Assembly (NCBI RefSeq): GCF_001552635.1
Contig: NZ_BCRO01000104.1
Location: 1-42,998 of the forward strand
Source of the DNA: Actinomadura hibisca NBRC 15177
GTDB lineage: Bacteria > Actinomycetota > Actinomycetes > Streptosporangiales > Streptosporangiaceae
Direction: 5' to 3'
Length of the DNA: 42,998 nt
The notes beneath the pieces were generated by a model, which saw nothing but the letters and a program-made list of their open reading frames with translations, had not been told where the DNA came from and searched no databases. Below, piece after piece: positions 1 to 8,366 of this stretch (position 1 is the first letter of the stretch; each line of letters starts with the position of its first letter). A program made the position numbers and the translations under genes.

Positions 1-18
1 CCCAAAGAAACACAGCAC

Positions 19-639
19 TCAGGATGGACGGTTGTGGTCCGCGTCGGTGTCCATCCGCTCCCACGCCGCGTCCCACATCGCGTCGCGCCGCCGGTCGCAG
101 CGGTGGCGCAGCAGCAGGTAGGCCAGCAGCAGCGGGAGGCCCGCCGCCACGGCCGCCGCGCCGCCCGCGTACGCCGCGTCGGTGACGGTCCGGCTGTGCG
201 GGCGCGGGCGCACCGACAGGCGGCCGTCGCGGTCCGCCCAGATCCGCGTCTTCGCGCCGACCTTGGCGTCCTTCCAGGCGGGCAGCGAGCCGGAGCGCGG
301 TTTGCCGTCGGGGCCGGGCCAGGCGACCTGCACGGTCTCGTGCACGTACCGGTCGCCCGCCGAGCCGAACCCGTCGGCGGCGGTGACGGTCGCGGTGACC
401 TGGTGCCGGGTGATGCGCTCGATCCGCTCGGCGCGCGTGCCTGAGTCGTACGCGACGTGCCACGTCCACAGGCCCACGGGCGGCGCGGACAGGAGGAAGA
501 GCAGCAGCAGGCCGAGCGCGACCAGGCGCTGCGCGCGGTCGATCCGGCGGCGCAGCACGCTGCGCTCCAGGCCGAGGCGGCGGCGCAACGTCCGCCGTCG
601 CAGGCGTCCGCGCCGTCCGGTGCCCGATCCGTGGTGCAT
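19..639 (-). CDS. Rv1733c-like two-TM membrane protein
   Basis: Predicted 206-residue membrane protein of unknown function resembling the actinobacterial Rv1733c family. It has a very Arg-rich N-terminus, a first membrane segment (about residues 38-58), an extracytoplasmic beta-rich domain of about 80 residues and a second membrane segment (about 155-175), followed by a charged cytoplasmic tail. This two-helix layout around a small external domain is the family's usual arrangement. I chose the ATG at 639 because GGGGAGGTG lies at proper spacing before it; a GTG at 648 would sit right on that ribosome site. The family assignment rests on topology and general sequence character; the molecular role is unknown. 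Confidence 0.75.
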   Translation of the reverse strand: MHHGSGTGRRGRLRRRTLRRRLGLERSVLRRRIDRAQRLVALGLLLLFLLSAPPVGLWTWHVAYDSGTRAERIERITRHQVTATVTAADGFGSAGDRYVHETVQVAWPGPDGKPRSGSLPAWKDAKVGAKTRIWADRDGRLSVRPRPHSRTVTDAAYAGGAAAVAAGLPLLLAYLLLRHRCDRRRDAMWDAAWERMDTDADHNRPS

Positions 640-745
640 CGCCGTCACCTCCCCGGGAGAGGGCCACCGGTAAGAGGCTTTTTTGCCATCTTTGTCCAGA
701 ATATTCCCGAGATCGGTGGCCTGCCAGTGCTGGAAGCCGGTTGAT

Positions 746-788
746 GGACGTCAGGCGCGGCGCCCGATCGGTGCCGCGCCCGACGTCC
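746..788 (-). terminator. Strong hairpin downstream of first WS/DGAT gene
   Basis: Inverted repeat of 19-bp arms (746-764 and 770-788) around a 5-base loop, with one G-U pair and one A-C mismatch. It lies just after the stop codon of the acyltransferase gene read on the minus strand. There is no T-tract, as is common for high-GC actinobacterial terminators. Confidence 0.7.
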
Positions 789-792
789 CTGC

Positions 793-2187
793 TCAGTCCC
801 CGGCCGCCGCCAGCAGCTCGCCGAACCCCGCCTGGATGCCCTTGCCGAGCACGTCCAGGTCGGGCATCCCGTCGAAGTCGCCGGTGAGGCCGAAGTACAA
901 CGTCCCGCAGTACGACACGATCGCCGTCGCCACCCGGATGCCGCCGGTCAGCGGCACGTACGGGTGCAGCTCCAGCACCCGGCGGCCCATCACGTACAGC
1001 GGGAAGTCCGGGCCCGGCACGTTGGTGGTGACCGTCTGCACCAGGTCCTGGCGCAGCCGCACCGGGATGCGCGCGCCCAGCGACAGCAGCGCGGGCGCGA
1101 CGGCGGTATCGGTCAGCCGGGTCAGCGTCTTGGTCCCGGCCGCCTGGTTGCTGCGCTTGACGTCGTCGGTCTGCTCGCGGACGCGGCGCAACCGTTCCAG
1201 CGGGTCGGCCACGCCGACCGGCAGGTTCACGAACACCGCCGCGACCCGGTTGTCGAGCGCGCCGCGCTGGTCGGTGGCGCGCACCGACACCGGCACCGCC
1301 GACCGCACCACCGTGTCGGGGGTCAGGCCGCCGCGCGCGTTGAGCAGGTCCCGGTACCCGGCGGTGACGGCGGTGAGGACGACGTCGTTGACGGTGCCGC
1401 CGAGCGCCTTGCGGACGCGCTTGGCCTCCTCCAGCGGCACGTTCTGCCAGCACCAGCGGCGGTGCGGGCCGATCGGGCCGTTCAACGACCCGGCCGAGCG
1501 GCTGGTGAACCGCGCGGTGGTGCGCGACAGGCCGAGCGCGAAGTCGCGCAGCTGCCGCGCCTCGCGCACCGTGCCGAGGCCGCGCACGACGTCCCCGGCC
1601 TGCCGCACCGGCTGCGTCACGGTGCGCTGCGCGGTGTCGCGCAGCAGGTCGAAGGTGGACGGCTCGGGTTCGGGCGTCCACTCCGGGAGCGCGCCGGGGG
1701 CGCGCGAGGGCGGCTCGTAGTCGGGGGTCAGGTCGAACATGATGGTGGCCAGGTCCATGCCCGCGACGCCGTCCACCATGCAGTGGTGCACCTTGGCGAT
1801 CATCGCCCAGCGGTCCTCGGCCAGGCCCTCCACCAGCCAGATCTCCCACAGCGGCTTGCCGGGGTCCAGCCGCTGGGCGAGCACGCGGCCGGCGAGGTTG
1901 CGCAGCTGCTCGTCGGTGCCCGGCGTCGGCAGCGCGGTGTGCCGGACGTGGTAGAGGATGTTGAAGTGCGGGTCGTCGGCCCAGACCGGGCGGCTCAGGT
2001 GCAGCGGCACCGTGCGGACCCGCTGCCGGTAGCGGGGCACCCGGGGCAGTTTGGCGATCACCTGCCGGACGAGGTCGCCGTAGGAGGGGGCGGGCCCCTC
2101 GAACACGACCACCGACGCCACGTGCAGGGGGGTGTTCTCGTCCTCCAGGAGGTAGAAGCTGGCGTCCAGTCCGCTCATCCGATGCAC
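793..2187 (-). CDS. WS/DGAT family wax ester synthase / diacylglycerol acyltransferase (copy 1)
   Basis: A 464-residue acyltransferase expected to transfer acyl groups from acyl-CoA to diacylglycerol or fatty alcohols, making storage triacylglycerol or wax esters at the membrane. The N-terminal SGLDASF motif and the catalytic HHCMVDG (HHxxxDG, residues 134-140) are intact, as are the PLWEIWLVEGL and NVPGPDFPLYVMG motifs of the family. Length is typical (about 450-480). It lies 174 bp downstream of a paralogue in the same orientation, and an lprG-p55-like lipid export pair is nearby. The start is GTG at 2187, matching the usual position of the family's N-terminus; an ATG at 2178 has somewhat better ribosome-site spacing and is a fair alternative. 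Confidence 0.92.
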   Translation of the reverse strand: MHRMSGLDASFYLLEDENTPLHVASVVVFEGPAPSYGDLVRQVIAKLPRVPRYRQRVRTVPLHLSRPVWADDPHFNILYHVRHTALPTPGTDEQLRNLAGRVLAQRLDPGKPLWEIWLVEGLAEDRWAMIAKVHHCMVDGVAGMDLATIMFDLTPDYEPPSRAPGALPEWTPEPEPSTFDLLRDTAQRTVTQPVRQAGDVVRGLGTVREARQLRDFALGLSRTTARFTSRSAGSLNGPIGPHRRWCWQNVPLEEAKRVRKALGGTVNDVVLTAVTAGYRDLLNARGGLTPDTVVRSAVPVSVRATDQRGALDNRVAAVFVNLPVGVADPLERLRRVREQTDDVKRSNQAAGTKTLTRLTDTAVAPALLSLGARIPVRLRQDLVQTVTTNVPGPDFPLYVMGRRVLELHPYVPLTGGIRVATAIVSYCGTLYFGLTGDFDGMPDLDVLGKGIQAGFGELLAAAGD

Positions 2188-2361
2188 GGCCTCACCGTCT
2201 TTCTGGTCTTGTCACGGGGGGAGTAGGGGTCGCTCGGAATTCCCGCGGGGGGCGACCGATATAAGCCAACATCACGGGAAGGTCTCTGACAAACGTCCTG
2301 ACTCGGTGTGGCCATATGTCAGGCGACCACAACCGGTCACGGGCCGGTCGGCGCTCGGTGA

Positions 2362-3828
2362 TCAGTGCTGGGCGGCCAGCTCCACCAGGTCGTCGAAGCC
2401 GGTCCGGATGCCCGCGGCCAGCGTCTCCAGGTCGGGCATGCCGTCGAAGTCGCCGGTCAGCCCGAAGGTGAGCCGGCCCCGGTAGGAGAAGATCGCGACG
2501 CCGACCTGCATGCCCAGCGCCAGCGGCACGTAGGGGTAGAGGCCGACCAGCTCGCGGCCGAGCACGTACAGCGGGAAGTCGGGGCCCGGCACGTTGGTGA
2601 CCACGGTCTGCACCAGCGGCTGGCTGGCGCTCAGCGCGTACCGGGAGCCGAGGGCCATCAGCGTCGGCGCGAACCCGGCGAGCTTGGTCAGGGCCTCGCC
2701 GCCCGCCGCCTCCTTGGTGCGCTTGACGTCGTCCATCTGCGCGCGGACCTCGAACAGGCGGCGGCGCGGGTCCGGCTCCCCGGCGGGCAGGTTCACCAGC
2801 ACGCCCGACACCTTGTTGGCCACCTCGCCGCGCTCGGTCTCGGCGCGCACCGACACCGGGACGAGCGCGCGGACGACGGTGGTCTCGTCCAGCTCGCCGC
2901 GCCCGTCCAGCACCTCGCGGAAGCCGTTGGACACGGCGGTCAGGATCACGTCGTTGACGGTGCCGCCGAACGCCTTGCGCACGCTCCGGATCTCGTCCAG
3001 GTCGGCGTGCGTCCACATCCAGCGGCGGTGCGGGCCGGTCGGGCCGTTCAGCGACCCGGCCGACGGGCGCGCGAGCCGCCCGACCGTGCGCGGCACGTCC
3101 ACGCCGATCCGCCGCAGGGTGCCGGTGCTGAGCAGGCCGCGGGCGAGGTCGCGGGCGGTGCCGGGGGCCCCGGCCGCGCCGCGCAGCGGCCCGGTGACGC
3201 GCTCGCGCACCGACCCGGCCAGCAGCGACACCCCGGACGGCTGGCGCGCGGGCCGGGGCAGCTCGCCCGGGTCGGGCCGCGTCTCGTCGGGGGACAGGTC
3301 GAACAGCGAGGTCAGCAGGTCCACGCCGCCGACGCCGTCCACCACGGCGTGGTGCACCTTGGTGATGGCCGCCCACCGGCCGTCGGCCAGGCCCTCCACC
3401 AGCCAGATCTCCCACAGCGGCTTGGCGGTGTCCAGGCGCTGCGAGAGCACCCGTCCGGCGAGGTTGCGCAGCTCGTCGGGGCCGCCGGGCTTGGGGACGG
3501 CGGTATGGCGGACGTGGTACAGGATGTTGAAGTGCGGGTCGTCCACCCACACCGGCCGGCCCAGATGCAGCGGGACGGTGCGGACCCGCTGCCGGTAGCG
3601 GGGGATGTCCGGCAGCTTGGCCAGCACCGCCCGGACCACCTCGCCGTAGGCCGGCGCGGGGCCCTCGAAGATGGTCACCGAGGCGATGTGCAGTGGGGTG
3701 TTCTCGGATTCGGCGAAGAAGAAGCCCGAGTCCAGGGGGCCCATGCGCTCGGCGTGCACGCGCGGAGGACCCGCCAGGGGAGCGGCCTCGGGGCTGGTGG
3801 TCGTCGGGGTGGTGTCGGTCTGCGCCAT
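2362..3828 (-). CDS. WS/DGAT family wax ester synthase / diacylglycerol acyltransferase (copy 2)
   Basis: A 488-residue paralogue of the downstream WS/DGAT gene, with the catalytic HHAVVDG at residues 159-165 and the same PLWEIWLVEGL and NVPGPDFPLYVLG motifs. It differs by a polar Thr/Pro-rich N-terminal extension of about 28 residues before the family's conserved start (MGPLDSGFFFAES). The ATG at 3828 follows GGACGG; the reading frame runs further upstream but without a better start. The two copies probably arose by tandem duplication and may prefer different acyl donors or acceptors, which the sequence cannot tell. Both belong to neutral-lipid synthesis and sit beside a lipase/esterase and a lipid-export pair. 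Confidence 0.92.
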   Translation of the reverse strand: MAQTDTTPTTTSPEAAPLAGPPRVHAERMGPLDSGFFFAESENTPLHIASVTIFEGPAPAYGEVVRAVLAKLPDIPRYRQRVRTVPLHLGRPVWVDDPHFNILYHVRHTAVPKPGGPDELRNLAGRVLSQRLDTAKPLWEIWLVEGLADGRWAAITKVHHAVVDGVGGVDLLTSLFDLSPDETRPDPGELPRPARQPSGVSLLAGSVRERVTGPLRGAAGAPGTARDLARGLLSTGTLRRIGVDVPRTVGRLARPSAGSLNGPTGPHRRWMWTHADLDEIRSVRKAFGGTVNDVILTAVSNGFREVLDGRGELDETTVVRALVPVSVRAETERGEVANKVSGVLVNLPAGEPDPRRRLFEVRAQMDDVKRTKEAAGGEALTKLAGFAPTLMALGSRYALSASQPLVQTVVTNVPGPDFPLYVLGRELVGLYPYVPLALGMQVGVAIFSYRGRLTFGLTGDFDGMPDLETLAAGIRTGFDDLVELAAQH

Positions 3829-3996
3829 GACGCACCGTCCGTGGGGTAGCCGTCCAGGGATCTGTAAGGGCTTCCCGACATGGCTCCGTCCAATCGGACG
3901 AAATGCCAATTAGTGCGACGAATCTCGGCCGCGCCGCTCAGCGCGCAGGTCAGGCGATGATCGCTCGGACGCTGCTCGGCTCGGGCGGCGCCCGGC

Positions 3997-4995
3997 TCAG
4001 GCGGCGATCGACTTGGCGCGGCGGCGCGGGCGGCGGCGCGGGGCCGGGACGGCGCGCTCGACGGTGTGCTCGCGCACGAACGCGCCCACCTCGTGGATGG
4101 CGGCCAGCCCCTCGGGCACCAGGTCGGCGAAGACCTGGAACACGTGCACCTGCCCCTCCCAGACCTGGAGGCGGCACGGCACCCCGGCGGCGGCGAGGCG
4201 CTCGGCCATCAGCTCGGCGTCGGGCAGCAACATCTCGGTCGAGCCCACCTGGATCAGCACCGGCGGCAGCGCCGACAACTCGCCGTTGACCGGCGACACG
4301 GTCGGGTCCAGCGGCACGCTGCCCTCGGTGAGCAGGTGCGCGAGCCGCTCCACCCGGCGGGCGGGCAGGTAGGCGTCCAGCTTGGCGTTGGCGTGCGCGA
4401 TCTTGGCGGTGTGGTCCAGGTCGGTCAGCGGGGCCAGCGCCACCAGCGCGGCGGGGGAGGGCAGTCCCTCGGCCATGGCCTGGAGGGTGGCGGCGAACGC
4501 CAGGAACCCGCCGGCCGAGTCGCCCGCGACCACGATGCGCTCGGGCGCGTACCCCTGGTCCAGGAGCCACCGGTAGGCGTGCGCGCAGTCGGCGACCGAC
4601 ACCGCCAGCGGCGCGGCGGGCAGTTGCCGGTAGGCCACCGACAACACCGGCGCGCCGGACGCCGCCGACAGCCGCGCGAGCATCCGGCGGTGGGTGCGCA
4701 GCCCGCACGAGAAGAAGCCGCCGCCGTGGAAGTACAGCACCACGCGGTCCCCGTCCGAGCGGGGCGCGCGCACCCACTCGGCCTGGAAGTCGGCGAACGG
4801 CACCCGCTCGGTCCGCGCCCAGCGCGGGGCGGGCAGCGCGACGGGGGCGGCCAGGTCGATCGCCAGCGCCGGGCGCAGGCCGACGGGGCTGAGCGGCCAC
4901 AACGACAGCAGCGGGCCCACGGTCATCCGCAGTCCGCGCGCGGTCAACCGGGCCCGCACCGTGGTGCCGGGGCGCATCTCGATCAGCGGTTGCAT
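3997..4995 (-). CDS. Alpha/beta hydrolase, hormone-sensitive-lipase family esterase
   Basis: A 332-residue esterase or lipase of the HSL (bacterial group IV) family. The oxyanion-hole HGGG is at residues 90-93 and the nucleophile elbow GDSAGG puts the catalytic serine at 160. The acid is likely in PDAEL (about residue 258) and the histidine in the VHVFQ stretch near 288. Such enzymes hydrolyse acyl esters, often short to medium chain, and next to two WS/DGAT genes a role in acylglycerol turnover is plausible. The tail is Arg-rich (about residues 315-328). GGAAGG precedes the ATG at good distance. A 25-bp palindrome 17 bp upstream suggests control by a dimeric repressor. Confidence 0.9.
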   Translation of the reverse strand: MQPLIEMRPGTTVRARLTARGLRMTVGPLLSLWPLSPVGLRPALAIDLAAPVALPAPRWARTERVPFADFQAEWVRAPRSDGDRVVLYFHGGGFFSCGLRTHRRMLARLSAASGAPVLSVAYRQLPAAPLAVSVADCAHAYRWLLDQGYAPERIVVAGDSAGGFLAFAATLQAMAEGLPSPAALVALAPLTDLDHTAKIAHANAKLDAYLPARRVERLAHLLTEGSVPLDPTVSPVNGELSALPPVLIQVGSTEMLLPDAELMAERLAAAGVPCRLQVWEGQVHVFQVFADLVPEGLAAIHEVGAFVREHTVERAVPAPRRRPRRRAKSIAA

Positions 4996-5011
4996 CGGCG
5001 GCCTTCCGTCG

Positions 5012-5036
5012 TGACCGCCTGGTGACCAAGCGGTCA
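5012..5036. promoter_or_regulatory. 25-bp palindromic candidate operator upstream of the esterase
   Basis: Nested inverted repeat: TGACCGC (5012-5018) pairs with GCGGTCA (5030-5036), and TGGT (5020-5023) with ACCA (5025-5028), around a central G. Only the positions 5019/5029 do not pair. It lies between the esterase start and the upstream MFS gene's end. Size and symmetry fit a TetR-type operator; no TetR gene is in the window. Confidence 0.6.
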
Positions 5037-5061
5037 GTTGTCCGACCTGGTCAGCGTGCTG

Positions 5062-5081
5062 TGACGGTGATCACCGTGTCA
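5062..5081 (-). terminator. Inverted repeat overlapping the MFS stop codon
   Basis: TGACGGTGA/TCACCGTGTCA forms a near-perfect inverted repeat with one extra base, centred on CGGTGATCACCG. It overlaps the stop codon of the p55-like transporter. It could end that transcript or be a second operator for the esterase. Confidence 0.35.
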
Positions 5082-6615
5082 AGAGATGGCCGGGTGATGA
5101 ATGTGACGTTTCCGCATCGTTTCGCCCGCTTGGGGCGGCCAGCGCGAGAAGTGCTCCGACGACGCACAGTCCCGCCGTGATCCAGAAGATTTCCTGGTAC
5201 TCGGTGCGCAACGCGTCCTGGACGGCCGCCTGGTATCGGGCGAGCTCTTTGGTGAATTCGGCCTTGGACATCATGAAGGGCAGCGGCATCTGGAGGTCGG
5301 CCGTCAGGGCGTGGAAGCGGTGGAAGCCCCACCCCGACAGCGCCGCGATGCCGAGCAACATCCCCATCATGCGGGCGACCACCACGGCCGCCGACGCGAC
5401 GCCGTGCCGGGCGGCCGGGACCAGCCGCAACACCGCCGACGACACCGGCGCGATCACCAGGCCCAGCCCGAACCCGGTGAGCACCAGGTCGGTGTCCAGC
5501 CGGGGCAGCGGCCCGTAGGAGGCGCCGGCGAGGTCGGCGGGCCACGCGGCGATCAGCAGGTACCCGACCGCCGAGAGCGCCATCCCGGCGACCATGGGCC
5601 ACCGCTCGCCGACCCGGCGCGCCACCAGGCCGCCGGCCAGGGCCGCGACCGGCAGCGCGACGAGGAAGCGCGTCAGCAGCAGCGCGCCGTCGACGGTGTC
5701 CTTCTTCAGCAGCGTCTGGGCGACCAGGACGACGTCCACGAGCGTGACCATCAGCGCCGCGCCCGACAGCAGGCTGACGCCCAGCGTCGCGAGCAGCGGC
5801 CCGCGCCGCACCCCGGCCAGGTCGAACAGCCGGGTCCGGGCCTTGATCTCCCAGAGCACGAAGGCCGCCAGCGCCACGAGCCCGGCGGCCACGACGGGCA
5901 GCCCCCACGACGGCAGCGCCGACTTCTCCGGATCGGGGTTGTAGAGGCCGCCGACGAGCAGGCCGAGCCCCAGCGCGAGCAGCAACCCGCCCAGCCAGTC
6001 CACGCCCTGCTTCTCCAGGCCTGCGGGCCGCCCGCCGGGGACGGTGAGGTGCACCGCGACCATTGCCAGCAACGCGACCGGCACGTTGATCCAGAAGATC
6101 CACCGCCAGTCGCCCGCGATCTCCAGCACCGCGACCCCGTACAGCGGCCCGAGCACGCTGCCGAGCTCCTGGGCCGCGCCGACCGCGCCCAGCACCACCG
6201 GGCGGCGGTGCGCGTCCCAGAGGTCCCCGGCCAGCGCCATGGTGACCGGCAGCAGCGCGCCGCCCGCCAGGCCCTGCACGACGCGCCCGGCCGTCAGCCA
6301 CGCCACCGCGTGCTCCTGGTGCTCCAGGGCGGTGAGGACCGACCCGGCCGCGAAGACCAGCAGGCACGCCTGGAGCAGGGGCCGCCGCCCGAACCGGTCC
6401 GACAGCTGGCCGAGCAGCGGCATCGCCGCGACGTAGCCGAGCAGGAACCCGGTGAGCACCGGGGTGAGCCGCTCCAGCCGGTTGACCGGGATGCCGAGGT
6501 CCTTCACCACCGTGACGACGATCGTGGTGATCACATAGGCGTCTAGGGCGGCCAGCAGCACCACGCCGCCGCCGACCCCGATGGCGACCCGGCGGCGCGC
6601 CCCGGCCGCGCTCAC
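5071..6615 (-). CDS. P55-like MFS transporter (DHA2, about 14 TM)
   Basis: A 514-residue major facilitator with about 14 membrane segments and motif A GQLSDRFGRRP in the second loop. It resembles mycobacterial P55 (Rv1410c): DHA2 architecture, similar length, and a long amphipathic external stretch before the last helix (the KAEFTKELARYQAAVQDAL region, about residues 435-470). In mycobacteria P55 works with the lipoprotein LprG to move triacylglycerol and lipoglycans to the outer envelope and affects drug tolerance. The gene begins with GTG overlapping the stop of the lprG-like gene (GTGA), so the two are translationally coupled exactly as in the mycobacterial operon. Substrate here is inferred from context: two acyltransferases and an esterase lie just downstream. 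Confidence 0.87.
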   Translation of the reverse strand: MSAAGARRRVAIGVGGGVVLLAALDAYVITTIVVTVVKDLGIPVNRLERLTPVLTGFLLGYVAAMPLLGQLSDRFGRRPLLQACLLVFAAGSVLTALEHQEHAVAWLTAGRVVQGLAGGALLPVTMALAGDLWDAHRRPVVLGAVGAAQELGSVLGPLYGVAVLEIAGDWRWIFWINVPVALLAMVAVHLTVPGGRPAGLEKQGVDWLGGLLLALGLGLLVGGLYNPDPEKSALPSWGLPVVAAGLVALAAFVLWEIKARTRLFDLAGVRRGPLLATLGVSLLSGAALMVTLVDVVLVAQTLLKKDTVDGALLLTRFLVALPVAALAGGLVARRVGERWPMVAGMALSAVGYLLIAAWPADLAGASYGPLPRLDTDLVLTGFGLGLVIAPVSSAVLRLVPAARHGVASAAVVVARMMGMLLGIAALSGWGFHRFHALTADLQMPLPFMMSKAEFTKELARYQAAVQDALRTEYQEIFWITAGLCVVGALLALAAPSGRNDAETSHSSPGHLLTR

Positions 6616-7310
6616 GCCGGCGCGCTGATCTTGTAGGGGGCGTCGAACTCGGTGAAGTTGATGATCACCGAGCCCTTGCCGCCCTCGCCGGGCACGTCGC
6701 CCCTGACCTTGAGCAGCCGGTGGTCGGCGGTGCTCACCCAGACCTGCCCGTCCAGGTCGCTGGTGATGCCCGGGACCAGCCCACCGAGGGCCGCCTGCGG
6801 CAGCTTGACCGCCACGCGGTAGGCGTCCTTGCCGTTGACCTTCTCGGTGGTCTCGGCCTTGGGCGACTGGACCGAGTTGAGCAGGCGGCTGATGCCCCGG
6901 TTGGGGTCGAGCACGGCCGACGGGTCGTACAGCGTGGCCGCGACCATCTTGGAGACCTTGCGCCAGCCGCCGGTCACGCCCTTGATGTAGATGCTGTCGC
7001 CCACCGCGACGATGTCCATCTGCACCGTCTGCCCGGACTGCTCCAGCTTGAGCGCGCCCTGCGCGTCCCCGCTCTTGAGCAGCTTCATGTCCCCGCCGGA
7101 GACGGGGATGGGCGGCTTGTCCTCGGTCGTCAGCGTGAACGCGATGCTCTTCAGCGCCGCCATGGCCTGCGCGGACTGCTTGAGGGTCTGCGCCGGATCG
7201 GGCTGCGGCGGCCCGGCCTTCTCGCCGCCGTCCCCCTGGCAGGCGGTGACGACCACGAGCGCCAGCAGCGCCTGTGCGAGCAGAATGAGACGACCTGGGG
7301 CTCTACGCAT
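6612..7310 (-). CDS. lprG: LprG/LppX-family lipoprotein
   Basis: A 232-residue secreted lipoprotein of the LppX/LprA/LprF/LprG fold. The signal peptide ends in the lipobox VTAC with Cys24 as the lipidated residue. The mature part matches the family pattern of a half-barrel that holds acyl chains in a hydrophobic cavity (SAQAMAALKSIAFTLTTE near the start, GWRKVSK in the middle and a terminal NFTEFDAPYKI strand). It is the first gene of a two-gene unit; its TGA overlaps the transporter's GTG start. Known LprG shuttles triacylated lipids for the partner MFS pump. The symbol is used by analogy with mycobacteria. Confidence 0.87.
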   Translation of the reverse strand: MRRAPGRLILLAQALLALVVVTACQGDGGEKAGPPQPDPAQTLKQSAQAMAALKSIAFTLTTEDKPPIPVSGGDMKLLKSGDAQGALKLEQSGQTVQMDIVAVGDSIYIKGVTGGWRKVSKMVAATLYDPSAVLDPNRGISRLLNSVQSPKAETTEKVNGKDAYRVAVKLPQAALGGLVPGITSDLDGQVWVSTADHRLLKVRGDVPGEGGKGSVIINFTEFDAPYKISAPA

Positions 7311-7364
7311 AGGCGGACCCTACCGACCGGTCACCATGCAAGTGAATCGGTACCGGGTATGACC

Positions 7365-7392
7365 CGGCCCCCTCCACGGTATGAGGGGGCCG
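7365..7392. repeat. GC-rich hairpin in the lprG-like leader
   Basis: Perfect 10-bp inverted repeat CGGCCCCCTC/GAGGGGGCCG (7365-7374, 7383-7392) around an 8-base loop, about 55 bp upstream of the lprG-like start and 90 bp before the tRNA. It may be a terminator-like or attenuator structure in the 5' leader of the lipoprotein operon. Confidence 0.5.
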
Positions 7393-7480
7393 CTTTCCCG
7401 GTGGCCGCCCGGCGGACCCCGCCGCTAGGATGGCCCACGGCGCGCCCCGGCGGTGACGGTTCAGGTCACCCGGGCAGCCT

Positions 7481-7554
7481 GGGGCGGTAGCTCAGTTGGT
7501 CAGAGCAGCGGACTCATAATCCGCCAGTCGCGGGTTCGAGTCCCGCCCGCCCTA
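7481..7554 (+). tRNA. tRNA-Met (CAT anticodon, elongator type)
   Basis: A 74-base cloverleaf. Acceptor stem GGGGCGG pairs with CCGCCCT (first pair G-U), discriminator A at 7554. The D arm has GCTC...GAGC. The anticodon stem GCGGA/TCCGC has loop CTCATAA with anticodon CAT at 7515-7517. The T arm is GCGGG-TTCGAGT-CCCGC. CCA is not encoded. The G1 pair excludes a normal initiator tRNA. The alternative is tRNA-Ile2, whose CAT anticodon is modified by TilS; the overall body looks more like elongator Met. Confidence 0.93.
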
Positions 7555-7595
7555 CTCCGCGACGGCCCCGCGCCGCCCTGCGCGCGAGGCCGTGG

Positions 7596-8360
7596 TCAGG
7601 CGGGCCACTCCGGCGGGCGCTTCTCCAGGAACGCGGCCATGCCCTCCCGGGCCTCCGGGGTCTGGCTCGCGGCGGCCATCACCTCGATCGCGTAGGCGTA
7701 GGCGTCCGCCTCGGGCCGGTCCAGTTGGCCGTACATCGCCTGCTTGCCGAGGGCCTTGCTGCGCGGACCGCCCCGCGTGGCGCGCTGGAGCAGGTCCAGC
7801 ACGGCCTTGTCCAGCTCGTCGTCCGGCACCGCGTAGTTGATCAGGCCCCACTCGGCGGCGGTGCGCGCGTCCACCCGGTCGCCGGTCAGGGCCAGCTCCA
7901 TGGCCCGCTTGCGGCCCACGCTGCGGGAGATCGGCACCATCGGCGTGTGGCAGAACCAGCCGCCCTTGCCGCCCGGGGCCGCGAACGCGGCGCTCTCGGC
8001 GGCCACCGCCAGATCGCAGCTCGCCACGAGCTGGCAGCCCGCTGCGGTGGCCAGGGCGTGCACCCGCGCGATCACCACCTGGGGCGCGGACTGGATCGTG
8101 CGCATCAGCTCGGTGCACGTCTGGAGCAGCGATCGCACGTCGGCGTGGGAGGCCCCGGCCACGTCGCCGAAGTCGTGCCCGGCGGAGAAGACCGGGCCCT
8201 CGGCCGCCAGGACCACCCCGCGCGCGTCGGTCGCGGCGACCTCGGCGAACGCCGCCGTCAGTTCTTCCAGGAACGCCCGCGACAACGAGTTCCGCCGCCG
8301 TGGCCGGTTCATGGTGATCGTGGTGAACGGGCCGTCGCGCTCGATCAGGACATCGCTCAT
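7596..8360 (-). CDS. ECHDC3-like crotonase-fold protein lacking catalytic glutamates
   Basis: A 254-residue crotonase-superfamily protein. It would bind an acyl-CoA, but the two glutamates needed for enoyl-CoA hydration are replaced: Gln110 in ATAAGCQL stands for the first and Gly130 in FAAPGG for the second. The motif run ATAAGCQLVASCDLAVA, the GWFCHTP segment and SRSVGRKRAMEL closely recall the ECHDC3 subfamily, whose reaction is not settled. So a genuine hydratase activity is doubtful; an isomerase, hydrolase or decarboxylase role is possible. There is no clear ribosome site, and a -10-like TAGCGT lies 7 bases before the ATG, suggesting a leaderless transcript. It is convergent with the tRNA and divergent from the next gene. 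Confidence 0.88.
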   Translation of the reverse strand: MSDVLIERDGPFTTITMNRPRRRNSLSRAFLEELTAAFAEVAATDARGVVLAAEGPVFSAGHDFGDVAGASHADVRSLLQTCTELMRTIQSAPQVVIARVHALATAAGCQLVASCDLAVAAESAAFAAPGGKGGWFCHTPMVPISRSVGRKRAMELALTGDRVDARTAAEWGLINYAVPDDELDKAVLDLLQRATRGGPRSKALGKQAMYGQLDRPEADAYAYAIEVMAAASQTPEAREGMAAFLEKRPPEWPA

Positions 8361-8366
8361 GCCGCG

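Noticed and set aside
4066..5025. Long plus-strand reading frame opposite the esterase
   Set aside because: It is a high-GC shadow of the minus-strand esterase: His/Gln/Gly-rich translation without a family motif, while the opposite frame has HGGG and GDSAGG.
7481..7554. Integration site at the tRNA
   Set aside because: No integrase, and no repeat of the tRNA 3' end was noticed downstream in the window.
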